This document shows positions 16,294 through 25,579 of a DNA stretch of 64,000 nucleotides, piece by piece; the stretch's first letter is position 1, and each line of letters opens with the position of its first letter. Position numbers and translations under genes: made by a program. The notes under the pieces are model-generated. The model searched no databases. It saw only the letters and a list, made by a program, of their open reading frames with translations, and had not been told where the DNA came from. The stretch covers positions 1 to 64,000 of the forward strand of contig DATGXG010000017.1 in the NCBI GenBank assembly GCA_035299085.1, written 5' to 3'. This DNA comes from Bacteroidales bacterium (GTDB taxonomy: Bacteria > Bacteroidota > Bacteroidia > Bacteroidales > UBA10428).

Positions 16294-17247
16294 ATGAAAT
16301 ATACCTCACTAATCACGCTCTCTGCTGTTTTATTTTACAGCACACTTTTAGGTCAGAAAGCTGCCGGCCAGGATAAATTATCAGGTCAGATCAGTATATC
16401 AGGAGCTTTTGCCTTGTATCCGATGACTGTGAAATGGGCAGAAGAATTCAGGAAACTTCATCCGTCAGTGAAAATTGATATTTCTGCCGGTGGTGCCGGT
16501 AAGGGAATTGCCGATGCGCTGAGCGGAATGGTGGAAATCGGAATGGTTTCGCGTGAGATCAACCCGGAAGAAATTAAAAAAGGCGCCTATCCCATAGCAG
16601 TTACAAAGGATGCCGTTGTCGCCGTTGTCAGTGAACAAAATCCTGCGCTCAACGATATCCTGGCAAAAGGTTTAAAAAAGGATGCCGGCAATAATATCTG
16701 GATTACCGGTAAAGTAAGAGGCTGGTCGCAGGCTTTTGGCATTAAATCGTCCGCCCCCATACATATCTATACCCGCTCCGATGCCTGCGGTGCTGCAGAG
16801 ATGTGGGCAAAGTATTTCGGAAAAAAACAGGAGGATTTGCTGGGCGTAGGAGTTTTCGGGGATCCCGGGCTGGCCCAGGCGGTGAAAAGGGACCCGCTGG
16901 GAATTGGATTTAACAACATCGGTTATGCCTATGATGCGACGACAAAAAAACAGGTAAAGGGTATCCGGGTTGTTCCGCTTGATTTAAACAACAATGGAAA
17001 AATTGATGCGGATGAGAATTTTTACAATTCGATGAATGACCTCATTGCGGCAATAGCATCAGGAAAATATCCATCTCCGCCAGCGCGTGAACTTTACTTT
17101 GTCACCAAAGGGAATCCGAAAAACAATAAAGTACTTACTGAATTTATTCGCTGGGTTTTAACGGATGGTCAGAAGTATGTTCACGAGGCCGGTTACATTG
17201 CGCTTCCTAAAGAAAGAATACAAACCGAACAAAAGAAGATACAGTAG
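16294..17247 (+). CDS. PstS-like periplasmic substrate-binding protein
   Basis: 317 residues with an N-terminal signal peptide (about 1-25). The PstS-type fold is visible: ISGAFALYPMTVKWAEEF, SAGGAGKGIADALSGMVEIGMVSRE, YTRSDACGAAEMWAKYF and GIGFNNIGYAYD. The first anion-binding loop reads SGAFALYP where phosphate-binding PstS usually has GSST. DLNNNGKIDADE (about residues 229-240) has the spacing of an EF-hand calcium loop, odd for this family. Substrate unproven: phosphate by homology, but sulfate or another oxyanion is suggested by context. Confidence 0.85.
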   Translation: MKYTSLITLSAVLFYSTLLGQKAAGQDKLSGQISISGAFALYPMTVKWAEEFRKLHPSVKIDISAGGAGKGIADALSGMVEIGMVSREINPEEIKKGAYPIAVTKDAVVAVVSEQNPALNDILAKGLKKDAGNNIWITGKVRGWSQAFGIKSSAPIHIYTRSDACGAAEMWAKYFGKKQEDLLGVGVFGDPGLAQAVKRDPLGIGFNNIGYAYDATTKKQVKGIRVVPLDLNNNGKIDADENFYNSMNDLIAAIASGKYPSPPARELYFVTKGNPKNNKVLTEFIRWVLTDGQKYVHEAGYIALPKERIQTEQKKIQ

Positions 17248-17253
17248 AGTACT

Positions 17254-18150
17254 ATGCAATATATTAGAGCTTTAAAAGACAATTCTGCCCGGCATATCAT
17301 GCGGGGCATTACTGTTTTTGCCCTGTTGTTCCTTATCATTATCGGAACCGGGCTGTTTATTAATGCATTACCGATAATCAGGGAAAAAGGGATCTGGGTG
17401 CTGCTGACGTCCGGAAACTGGAAACCCTTCAAGGGGGATTTCGGATTTCTTCCCTACATTCTCAGCACCATTTACGTATCCCTGCTGGCCATTGCCATCG
17501 CCTTACCCCTGTCGCTGATGACGGCAATTTACCTGAACACCTATGCTTCATCAAAACTCAGGAGGGTCTTTCAGCCCTTTATCGATGTTTTGTCGGGTAT
17601 ACCATCCGTCATTTTCGGTGTATGGGGAACGCTTACCATAGTGCCGTTCATTGCAAACCATCTTGCACCGCATTTCGTGGAGTATTCATCGGGGTATTCC
17701 GTTTTGGCCGGCGGAATCGTGCTTGCCGTGATGATACTGCCCTTGCTGATCAGCGTGCTGCTTGAAGTTTTTGATGCCATTCCCCGTGAAATGAGGGATG
17801 CCTCATTACAGCTCGGAGCCACCAAATGGCAGACTGTCAAAAAGGTTGTGTTAAGGAAATCGTTTCCGGGCATCATAGCCGCTGTAGTACTTTCGGTTTC
17901 GCGTGCTTTTGGCGAAACCATTGCGGTTCTGATGGTTTGCGGTAACATTTCATTTATCCCGCAAAGTATTTTTGACGGATGTTACCCCCTGCCGGCTTTG
18001 ATCGCTAATAATTACGGTGAAATGCTTTCGATGCCCAGCTATGAATCAGCTCTGATGCTTGCGGCATTGCTACTCTTCATCATTGTCGTATTGTTTAATG
18101 CGGCTTCAAGAGTGACCCTGGTTCAAATTGAGAAAAGATACAGTTTATGA
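17254..18150 (+). CDS. pstC: PstC-like ABC transporter permease
   Basis: A 298-residue inner-membrane permease with six predicted TM segments and the EAA-type loop MRDASLQLGATKWQTVKKVVL, followed by SRAFGETIAVLMVCGN typical of PstC. FIDVLSGIPSVIFGVWG is also characteristic. It starts 6 bases after the binding-protein gene and overlaps the next permease by 4 bases. Confidence 0.92.
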   Translation: MQYIRALKDNSARHIMRGITVFALLFLIIIGTGLFINALPIIREKGIWVLLTSGNWKPFKGDFGFLPYILSTIYVSLLAIAIALPLSLMTAIYLNTYASSKLRRVFQPFIDVLSGIPSVIFGVWGTLTIVPFIANHLAPHFVEYSSGYSVLAGGIVLAVMILPLLISVLLEVFDAIPREMRDASLQLGATKWQTVKKVVLRKSFPGIIAAVVLSVSRAFGETIAVLMVCGNISFIPQSIFDGCYPLPALIANNYGEMLSMPSYESALMLAALLLFIIVVLFNAASRVTLVQIEKRYSL

Positions 18151-19010
18151 TACCATCGAAAACATCGCATATAAAGAAAGCCGAGGAGATCTTTTTTAAG
18201 GCGCTGATGATTGTGTGCGCAGCCATCATAATGGGAATCCTGATTTTTATTATCGGTACTATTATTTACAAAGGGCTGCCTTCGCTGAACCTCGACATGA
18301 TCACCAAACTTCCGGGAGGAGGATTTTACCTGGGTAAAGAAGGAGGTGTGCTCAATGCCATTGTCGGATCTCTTTACATCGTGGGTGGATCACTTGTGTT
18401 AAGTATTGCACTGAGCATCCCGGTTGTGATGTATATCAATTTCTACCTTCGCAGGAATTCTGTTTTCGGCAATATAACCCGGTTCTGCTTTGACATTCTT
18501 TTTGGCGTCCCTTCCATTGTATACGGAGCCTTTGGCTTTGCCCTCATGGTTTTCCTGGGAATGCGGTCTTCGCTTCTCGGGGGAATCATAACAGTAGCCA
18601 TGCTCATTATGCCCATCATGATGCGATCGCTTGACGAAGTGACACGGCTTTTACCCAAAGATCTGCCCGAAGCCCTGCTTTCACTCGGCTCCACAAAATT
18701 TGAAATGGTAAAAGTGCTGTTAAGGCAACTGATGCCCGGACTTGTGACTGCAGTGCTACTGGCCGTCGGACGCGGCATTGGCGATGCGGCTACAGTACTG
18801 TTCACTGCTGGTTATACCGACAATATTCCCACATCGCTGAATCAGCCGGCTGCTACGCTCCCGCTGTCCATTTTCTTCCAGCTCGGGAGTCCTGTGGAAG
18901 AGGTCCAGAACCGTGCTTATGCATCGGCACTGATTCTGACAGTCATCATTCTCATCCTGAGTTTTTCAGCCAGGTATTTCAGTTCGCGGTTTTCGAAACA
19001 TAAGATTTAG
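18147..19010 (+). CDS. pstA: PstA-like ABC transporter permease
   Basis: 287 residues with six TM segments. The PstA features are FGVPSIVYGAFGFALMVFLG, the EAA loop LPEALLSLGSTKFEMVKVLL and GRGIGDAATVLFTAGYTDNIP. ATGA overlap with pstC indicates translational coupling. The ATPase gene follows after 2 bases. Confidence 0.92.
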   Translation: MIPSKTSHIKKAEEIFFKALMIVCAAIIMGILIFIIGTIIYKGLPSLNLDMITKLPGGGFYLGKEGGVLNAIVGSLYIVGGSLVLSIALSIPVVMYINFYLRRNSVFGNITRFCFDILFGVPSIVYGAFGFALMVFLGMRSSLLGGIITVAMLIMPIMMRSLDEVTRLLPKDLPEALLSLGSTKFEMVKVLLRQLMPGLVTAVLLAVGRGIGDAATVLFTAGYTDNIPTSLNQPAATLPLSIFFQLGSPVEEVQNRAYASALILTVIILILSFSARYFSSRFSKHKI

Positions 19011-19012
19011 TT

Positions 19013-19855
19013 ATGAAAGATATATTTGTAGAACCCATGAAAGACAGTCAAGCCACCGGCATTAATCAAATCATCGATCAGGCAACCCTTCCGGATGTAA
19101 AGCCCATGTCGGTCCGCGTGGAGAACCTGAATGTGCATATCCATGATCAGCATATTCTGAAAGACATCAATCTCACTATACCCGAAAAAAGCATCACATG
19201 CGTTCTGGGGCCTTCGGGATGCGGGAAATCCACATTCCTGAAAACGCTTAACCGGATGCACGACGAAACGCCTGAAGTAAAAGTGACCGGTAGCCTGTAT
19301 ATTGACGATGAAGATATCTATGCACCCGGTGTGAATGTGATCGATATCCGCAGGAAAATGGGATTGCTGGCGCAGAGACCGTGTCCGTTGCCGATGTCTA
19401 TATACGAAAATGTGGCGTACGGACCACGGATTCACGGATTGAAAAAAAGAAAAGCACTCAACCAGACGGTAATCCAATACCTGCAGTACGTCGGTTTATG
19501 GGATGAAGTAAGGGGAAGAGTGCGCACACCGGCAAGCCGGCTTTCTATCGGGCAGCAGCAGAGGCTTTGCCTGGCAAGGGGACTGGCTGTTGAACCTGAG
19601 TTTATTCTTGGTGATGAAGCCACATCGGCACTTGATCCGATATCCACCAAGACTATTGAGGAACTATTCCTGAAATTAAAGGAAAAGTATTCGCTGATCC
19701 TTGTAACCCATACGCTGCGGCAGGCCAGGCGCATAGCTGATTACATCGTGTTTATGTACATGGGCAAAATCGTAGAAACAGGAACGGCAGAAGAATTTTT
19801 CAACCACCCGAAAAAGCAGCTCACGAAAGATTATTTGGCGGGGAGTTTTAGTTAG
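19013..19855 (+). CDS. pstB: PstB-like ABC transporter ATP-binding protein
   Basis: A 280-residue ATPase of the PstB type. Walker A GPSGCGKST is at 66-74, the family motif LKTLNRMHD follows, then RRKMGLLAQRPCPLPMSIYENVAYGPR. Two departures from canonical sequence are visible. The signature is LSIGQQQRL, not LSGGQQQRL, and the Walker B region is FILGDEATSALDPIS, not LLMDEPTSALDPIS. There is also a 30-residue N-terminal extension before VRVENLNVHI. No phoU follows, unlike most pst operons. The gene ends 240 bases before larE, across a repeat-filled gap. Confidence 0.9.
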   Translation: MKDIFVEPMKDSQATGINQIIDQATLPDVKPMSVRVENLNVHIHDQHILKDINLTIPEKSITCVLGPSGCGKSTFLKTLNRMHDETPEVKVTGSLYIDDEDIYAPGVNVIDIRRKMGLLAQRPCPLPMSIYENVAYGPRIHGLKKRKALNQTVIQYLQYVGLWDEVRGRVRTPASRLSIGQQQRLCLARGLAVEPEFILGDEATSALDPISTKTIEELFLKLKEKYSLILVTHTLRQARRIADYIVFMYMGKIVETGTAEEFFNHPKKQLTKDYLAGSFS

Positions 19856-19862
19856 CGGAATC

Positions 19863-19889
19863 TGGATGCTGGATGCTGGATGCTGGATA
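19863..19889. repeat. Tandem 7-mer GGATGCT repeat
   Basis: The unit GGATGCT occurs three times, followed by a partial fourth, immediately after pstB. Short tandem repeat in a gap filled by other repeats. Confidence 0.8.
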
Positions 19890-19896
19890 CAAAGAT

Positions 19897-19991
19897 GCCA
19901 GGCGAAGTCTGTGACTTCGTCTGAACGGAATTGATAGATAATTAACATAGTAATAAAGTTCCGTTCAGACGAAGTTGAAAACTTCGCCTAG
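19897..19991. repeat. Inverted-repeat element, copy A
   Basis: Perfect 17-bp arms ACTTCGTCTGAACGGAA (19914-19930) and its complement (19959-19975) lie inside outer arms AGGCGAAGT (19900-19908) / ACTTCGCCT (19981-19989). The sequence is related to the element at 24019-24154. Confidence 0.85.
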
Positions 19992-20090
19992 CCCTCCCTT
20001 CAAACTTCAAAACCTCTAAACCCGAAACCTCAAACCTCAAACCCTAAACCCTCAAACTTCTGAACATCTAAACCTTTGAACTGTTTTACC
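19992..20090. repeat. Degenerate AAACCTCAAACC low-complexity tract
   Basis: About 100 bases of imperfect iterations of AAACCTCAAACC / CTTCAAAC directly before larE. The reverse complement of the same tract type follows metY (23981-24014). Confidence 0.75.
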
Positions 20091-20095
20091 ACATT

Positions 20096-20917
20096 ATGAC
20101 TCCGAAAGAAAAATTACTTCGTTTAAGAGCCATTCTCAGTGAGATGGGCAATGTGGTGATTGCATACTCCGGAGGGGTTGACAGCGCATTTCTTTTGAAA
20201 GTAGCTGTAGATACACTTGGGGCAAAGAATGTAAAAGCTATTCTAGCTATTTCACCCACTTATCCGTCGCGTGAATACGACAGGGCTCTCGATACCGCTG
20301 CCCGCATCGGTGTTGAGGTAGAAATTATCCACACCAAAGAAGTGGATGATCCGAAATTTGTAAACAATCCTGTCAACCGCTGTTATTTCTGCAAACATGA
20401 ATTGTTCACGAAGGTCGCCGAATACATGGAAGCCGGAAAATTTAAAAATATGGTTGACGGGTCGAACATGGATGACATGAGTGACCATCGCCCGGGCCGT
20501 AAAGCCTTGCAGGAGAAAAATGTCAGAAGTCCCTTGCAGGAAGCCGAAATGACAAAAAATGACATAAGGGAACTTTCTAAACAGTTAGAGTTGCCCACAT
20601 GGGACAGGGATGCGCTGGCCTGCCTTTCATCACGGTTTCCTTATGGTGAAACCATCGATCTTAAAAAACTGGAGATGGTTGATTCGGCGGAGAATTTCCT
20701 GGCTGACCTGGGTTTCCGGAATGTGAGAGCGCGGCACGAGAAGAATTCGATCCGGATCGAGATTTCTCCTGCTCAGATTAAACAGATCGCCGATGATCAT
20801 ATCCGGACACAGATTGTTACTAAAATGAAAGAACTCGGATATAAGTATGTTTCAATTGACCTGGAAGGATACAGGCAGGGAAGCCTGAATGAAGAACTTA
20901 AACCGGTTCTGAAATAA
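20096..20917 (+). CDS. larE: ATP-dependent sacrificial sulfur transferase LarE
   Basis: A 273-residue PP-loop protein. In LarE systems it donates a cysteine sulfur to pyridinium biscarboxylic acid while making the nickel-pincer nucleotide cofactor. The PP-loop SGGVDSAFLL and the family motif NPVNRCYFCKHELF are clear. The Cys in ALACLSSRFPYG falls at residue 176, the position of the sacrificial Cys176 in characterised LarE. No larB, larC or lactate racemase gene is in this window, so partners are elsewhere or the role is different. The position next to sulfur genes is suggestive. 7 bases separate it from the LuxR-type gene. Confidence 0.9.
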   Translation: MTPKEKLLRLRAILSEMGNVVIAYSGGVDSAFLLKVAVDTLGAKNVKAILAISPTYPSREYDRALDTAARIGVEVEIIHTKEVDDPKFVNNPVNRCYFCKHELFTKVAEYMEAGKFKNMVDGSNMDDMSDHRPGRKALQEKNVRSPLQEAEMTKNDIRELSKQLELPTWDRDALACLSSRFPYGETIDLKKLEMVDSAENFLADLGFRNVRARHEKNSIRIEISPAQIKQIADDHIRTQIVTKMKELGYKYVSIDLEGYRQGSLNEELKPVLK

Positions 20918-20924
20918 CAATCGC

Positions 20925-21584
20925 ATGAATTCACAGTCACGTGCCGAACTCATTATCGCCGACACACAGTTCCTTGCCATTGAGGGATTAAAGACATTAT
21001 TGAAAGATTCCTTTGAATCCGTTAATGTAGTAAGGTCGCGTGATGAGCTGATCACCATGGTTCAGAAAAGCATCTCGTCGTTGCTCATCATGGATTACTG
21101 CCTCCTCGATTTCGAGAATTACAGCGACCTGAAAGCGTTTACAGCCAAATTTCCGGAGATGATCATAGTAATTCTTACAAACAACCTCACCCGGAATGAG
21201 ATTGTAGAGCTGAATAGTTGTGGGATCCGGAACATTCTGCATAAATCCGCCGAAAAGGATGAGATTCTCGACTGTATTGATGCGGCTTTCAAGGGCAGGA
21301 AGTATTATTCAGGTCTCGTCATGGACCTGTTGATGGAGCCAACGGAGAAAAAATCTCCAGTTAACGGTTCAGTGCAACTGACTGCATCAGAGATTGAGAT
21401 TGTAAGACTGATTGCAGGCGGCATGACAAATAAAGAAATTGCGCTGAAAAAATTCCTGAGCATCCATACCATTATGACTCACCGAAAGAACATCCTGCGC
21501 AAACTAGGCGCTTCCAATGTAAGCGAAATGATCATGATAGCCATAAAAGCAGGCATCATCGACAACATTGAATATCACATCTGA
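20925..21584 (+). CDS. LuxR/NarL-family response regulator
   Basis: 219 residues. The receiver domain (about 6-120) has Asp57 (LIMDYCLLDFEN) as likely phospho-acceptor and Lys at LHKSAEKDE. A C-terminal LuxR-type HTH (about 148-212) reads LTASEIEIVRLIAGGMTNKEIA, then SIHTIMTHRKNILRKLG. No kinase gene is adjacent. The 7-base gap to larE suggests co-transcription. Confidence 0.9.
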   Translation: MNSQSRAELIIADTQFLAIEGLKTLLKDSFESVNVVRSRDELITMVQKSISSLLIMDYCLLDFENYSDLKAFTAKFPEMIIVILTNNLTRNEIVELNSCGIRNILHKSAEKDEILDCIDAAFKGRKYYSGLVMDLLMEPTEKKSPVNGSVQLTASEIEIVRLIAGGMTNKEIALKKFLSIHTIMTHRKNILRKLGASNVSEMIMIAIKAGIIDNIEYHI

Positions 21585-21591
21585 TTTCATA

Positions 21592-21631
21592 TACCCTTAA
21601 GTGGGTAGACAATATACCGGATCACGGGTAT
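21592..21631. promoter_or_regulatory. Two palindromes upstream of cysK
   Basis: TACCC-TTAAGT-GGGTA (21592-21607) is followed by ATACC-(8)-GGTAT (21614-21631). The second resembles TATACC-CCCC-GGTATA at 10079-10094. Possible operators in the cysK leader. Confidence 0.35.
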
Positions 21632-21659
21632 TTTGCCATAGATCAATGATTTGCACTTT

Positions 21660-21671
21660 TGTACAATCATT
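21660..21671 (+). promoter_or_regulatory. Shared box variant TGTACAATCATT
   Basis: Matches TGTACACTAATT at 10 of 12 positions and lies 14 bases before the cysK ATG. This suggests common control with the 10227 and 15157 operons. Confidence 0.3.
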
Positions 21672-21685
21672 TAAAACCAAATTTT

Positions 21686-22654
21686 ATGGCAAAGATTCAT
21701 AAACATCTGACCGATTTAATTGGAAGGACCCCATTACTTGAGCTTTCCAATTTTAATAAAGCCCAGGGTGCTGAGGCAATCGTAATAGCAAAGCTCGAAT
21801 ACTTTAATCCCGGCGGCAGTGTTAAAGACAGGATCGGACTCGCCATGATTGAAGATGCTGAAAGAAGAGGAATCATCAGACCAGGTTCAACTATTATAGA
21901 GCCGACAAGCGGCAATACCGGCATTGCGCTGGCTTTTGTAGCCGCTTCAAAAGGATACAAGCTTATTCTCACCATGCCCGAAACATTCAGTGTGGAAAGA
22001 AGGAATCTTCTGAAGGCTCTTGGTGCGAAAATAATCTTGACACCGGGTCCCGAAGGAATGGGAGGCGCCATCCGCAGGGCTGAGGAATTGCTCAGCACCA
22101 TACCCGGTTCCTATATGCCTCATCAGTTCAGAAACCCGGCAAATCCCGAGATACACAGGCAAACAACAGCTGAAGAAATATGGAATGACACCGACGGAGA
22201 AATTGACATTTTTGTTAGTGGCATAGGTACAGGCGGTACCATAACCGGTGTAGGCGAAGTGCTCAAAAGCCGTAAAAAAGATATACAAATCATAGCTGTT
22301 GAGCCAACTGATTCAGCCGTGCTTTCCGGAAGGCCCAAAGGTCCGCATAAAATCCAGGGTATAGGCGCTGGTTTCATTCCCGAAGTATTGAACCGCAGTG
22401 TGATTGATGAAATTGTCACTGTTTCAAATGATGATTCGTTTGAAACAAGTCGCCAGCTGGCACGCACAGAGGGTTTGCTCGTAGGCATTTCATCGGGTGC
22501 TGCAGCATGGGCAGCTTTGCAGGTAGCCAAAAGACCTGAGAACAAAGGAAAGAAGATTGTTGTTGTATTACCCGACACGGGTGAAAGATACCTGTCGACT
22601 CCCCTCTATACCTTTGAAAACGAGGAAGCCCTGCTCAGTTACGCGGGACAATGA
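21686..22654 (+). CDS. cysK: Cysteine synthase A (O-acetylserine sulfhydrylase)
   Basis: A 322-residue PLP enzyme joining sulfide to O-acetylserine to make L-cysteine. The PLP Lys lies in [24 protein letters not shown] binds the substrate; [11 protein letters not shown] holds the cofactor phosphate. The open frame extends to a TTG at 21659, but the ATG at 21686 gives the usual start [21 protein letters not shown] regulatory-looking box lies in the would-be extension. 29 bases separate it from metY, so the two likely form one sulfide-assimilating operon. Confidence 0.96.
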   Translation: MAKIHKHLTDLIGRTPLLELSNFNKAQGAEAIVIAKLEYFNPGGSVKDRIGLAMIEDAERRGIIRPGSTIIEPTSGNTGIALAFVAASKGYKLILTMPETFSVERRNLLKALGAKIILTPGPEGMGGAIRRAEELLSTIPGSYMPHQFRNPANPEIHRQTTAEEIWNDTDGEIDIFVSGIGTGGTITGVGEVLKSRKKDIQIIAVEPTDSAVLSGRPKGPHKIQGIGAGFIPEVLNRSVIDEIVTVSNDDSFETSRQLARTEGLLVGISSGAAAWAALQVAKRPENKGKKIVVVLPDTGERYLSTPLYTFENEEALLSYAGQ

Positions 22655-22659
22655 CGTGA

Positions 22660-24014
<1,355 letters not shown>

Positions 24015-24018
24015 AAAG

Positions 24019-24154
24019 TGCTAGGAGAAGTCTCTGACTTCGTCTGAACGCTTATAACAGTGCTAGAACTTTATCTAAACGTTAATAACGCAGTCAAATG
24101 AAGTATTAAAAACCGGAAGAACTGCAAAGACGAAGTCGCAGACTTCGCCTAGCA
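24019..24154. repeat. Inverted-repeat element, copy B (MITE-like)
   Basis: The 27-base ends 24019-24045 and 24128-24154 are inverted repeats matching at 24 of 27 positions, beginning TGCTAGG and including GACTTCGTCT. The same sequence family occurs at 19897-19991. No coding content. Confidence 0.8.
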
Positions 24155-24204
24155 TTTACGAGTATAGAAGAGCCTGAAGCCACATTAGCGTTCAAACAGC
24201 GAAG

Positions 24205-24222
24205 GACGCACGGCCGTGCGTC
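24205..24222. repeat. REP-like palindrome GACGCACGGCCGTGCGTC
   Basis: A perfect 18-base palindrome followed by TCTACA. A diverged copy is at 26681-26708. Confidence 0.8.
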
Positions 24223-24231
24223 TCTACACGT

Positions 24232-25455
24232 TTAAACAAACAACGTTTTCAATTCCCCTACCCTTTCTGCAATCTGAACGCGGTTTTTGCATTGAGCCAC
24301 GCATTCATCGCAGGTATTGCAGACATCCAGTCCAAACCCTTTTTCAATGCCTTTGTGGGTAGAAAGCGTCATATGGGTGTTGCCGTAAGAAGTTGCATAC
24401 ATATGGGTACGCATCAGTGAGGGGATGTCGGCTCCATGGGGACATGAGTCTTTGCAACCTCCGCAGAACCGGCAAACCGATTGAATGGCAAGCTGTACAT
24501 TATGATCTTCAAGGAATTTCTTTTCCTCATCACTGTAATTCAGGTCATATGCAACCTTAATGTCAGTCTGCAACTGTTCGAACGTTGTGAAACCCGGAAC
24601 TGCCGTGGCAATCTCCTCATGTTTAAGAGCCCATTTCAGAAGGGCAGTGTGCATGATTGAGCCTTCGTAATATTTCTGGGTTTCAGCCGGCAATTGCTGT
24701 TTGTACCAATCCTGCTGGCACTGTGTTTTCATGGCAATAAGCCCGATACCTTTTGAAGCAGCATACTTCATGGCTTTAAGTGAGGCTTCGTCGTTTGCCA
24801 TGCTGTAATTGAGCGATATCAGCACCACATCGTAAAATCCTTTGTCTGCAGCGGAAGTAAGAATTTCAGGCCAGTAAACGTGCGTTGAAAAGGCAGGATG
24901 TTTAATCTTGCCCTGTTGCTTTAATTCCATCATGGCCTCCATAATTCCGGGATCATTGATCTGATCCGCGCTGTTCACATCATGGAGCATCAGAATATCC
25001 ACATAATCCATCTGTAGTCGCTCCAGGCTTTGTGCGAACCGGTCAAGAAGCATCTGCTTGCGCTTATCGGCTGCATTTTCCTGCCACAAATTCCGGTCTA
25101 CGACAATCTTGGTAGTGATCACCACATCATTGCGGTAAACTTTCAGTTCTTTAAGAGCCGCACCCACCATTTTTTCGTTATTTCCGCCCTGGTATATCCA
25201 TGCTGTATCGAAGTGTCGGATACCGAGCTGCCACCCGGCTTTCAGCAGGTTCGGATTACTGCTGTTCATCACACCCATGCTCACAATCGGAACTTTAATC
25301 CCGGTTCTGCCCAGGGTCCGGTACATCATTTTGGCCGGATCATCCGATACCTGTCTTGTCATGGCATTGAGTGTATCTGCGGAGGTACCAACCAATCCTG
25401 CGGCCATAAGGCCAGTGGCATTCTTCAAAAATTTGCGGCGAGTGGAGTTTTCCAT
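24232..25455 (-). CDS. Tat-exported aldo/keto reductase with C-terminal 4Fe-4S motifs
   Basis: 407 residues. An RRKFLK twin-arginine signal lies at residues 6-11 followed by a hydrophobic segment, suggesting periplasmic export. The AKR barrel runs from about 42 to 335, with RTLGRTGIKVPIVSMG, the catalytic Asp (RHFDTAWIYQGG), Tyr, Lys (VITTKI) and His (ILMLHDV). The C-terminus carries CRFCGGCKDSCPHGADIP and CNTCDECVAQC, two ferredoxin-like Cys clusters of the type seen in Fe-S aldo/keto reductases of anaerobes. Substrate unknown. Monocistronic by position. Confidence 0.92.
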   Translation of the reverse strand: MENSTRRKFLKNATGLMAAGLVGTSADTLNAMTRQVSDDPAKMMYRTLGRTGIKVPIVSMGVMNSSNPNLLKAGWQLGIRHFDTAWIYQGGNNEKMVGAALKELKVYRNDVVITTKIVVDRNLWQENAADKRKQMLLDRFAQSLERLQMDYVDILMLHDVNSADQINDPGIMEAMMELKQQGKIKHPAFSTHVYWPEILTSAADKGFYDVVLISLNYSMANDEASLKAMKYAASKGIGLIAMKTQCQQDWYKQQLPAETQKYYEGSIMHTALLKWALKHEEIATAVPGFTTFEQLQTDIKVAYDLNYSDEEKKFLEDHNVQLAIQSVCRFCGGCKDSCPHGADIPSLMRTHMYATSYGNTHMTLSTHKGIEKGFGLDVCNTCDECVAQCKNRVQIAERVGELKTLFV

Positions 25456-25486
25456 TTTTTGTGTGTTAGTCTGTTATTCTATAGCG

Positions 25487-25577
25487 ATTAAGTAATAAGG
25501 TTGTAAGGCCTAAGAGTTTCTTCAACCAAATTACTTTTTGCTTAATCCCTTATTACTTAATCCCTTATTACTTAAAT
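25487..25577. repeat. Inverted and tandem ATTAAGTAATAAGG repeats
   Basis: ATTAAGTAATAAGG (25487-25500) is the exact inverse of CCTTATTACTTAAT (25548-25561). The latter is part of a 15-base tandem repeat whose second copy starts at 25562. It fills the gap between the reductase and methyltransferase genes. Confidence 0.8.
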
Positions 25578-25579
25578 TC

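Noticed and set aside
19007..19477. 156-residue minus-strand open frame
   Set aside because: Antisense to the pstB-like gene, whose Walker A and family motifs are intact.
22123..22578. 151-residue minus-strand open frame
   Set aside because: Shadow of cysK; low-complexity translation without domain signals.
25487..25577. Repeats that could be taken for a CRISPR-like array
   Set aside because: Only two 15-base tandem units plus one inverted copy, no regular spacers and no cas genes.
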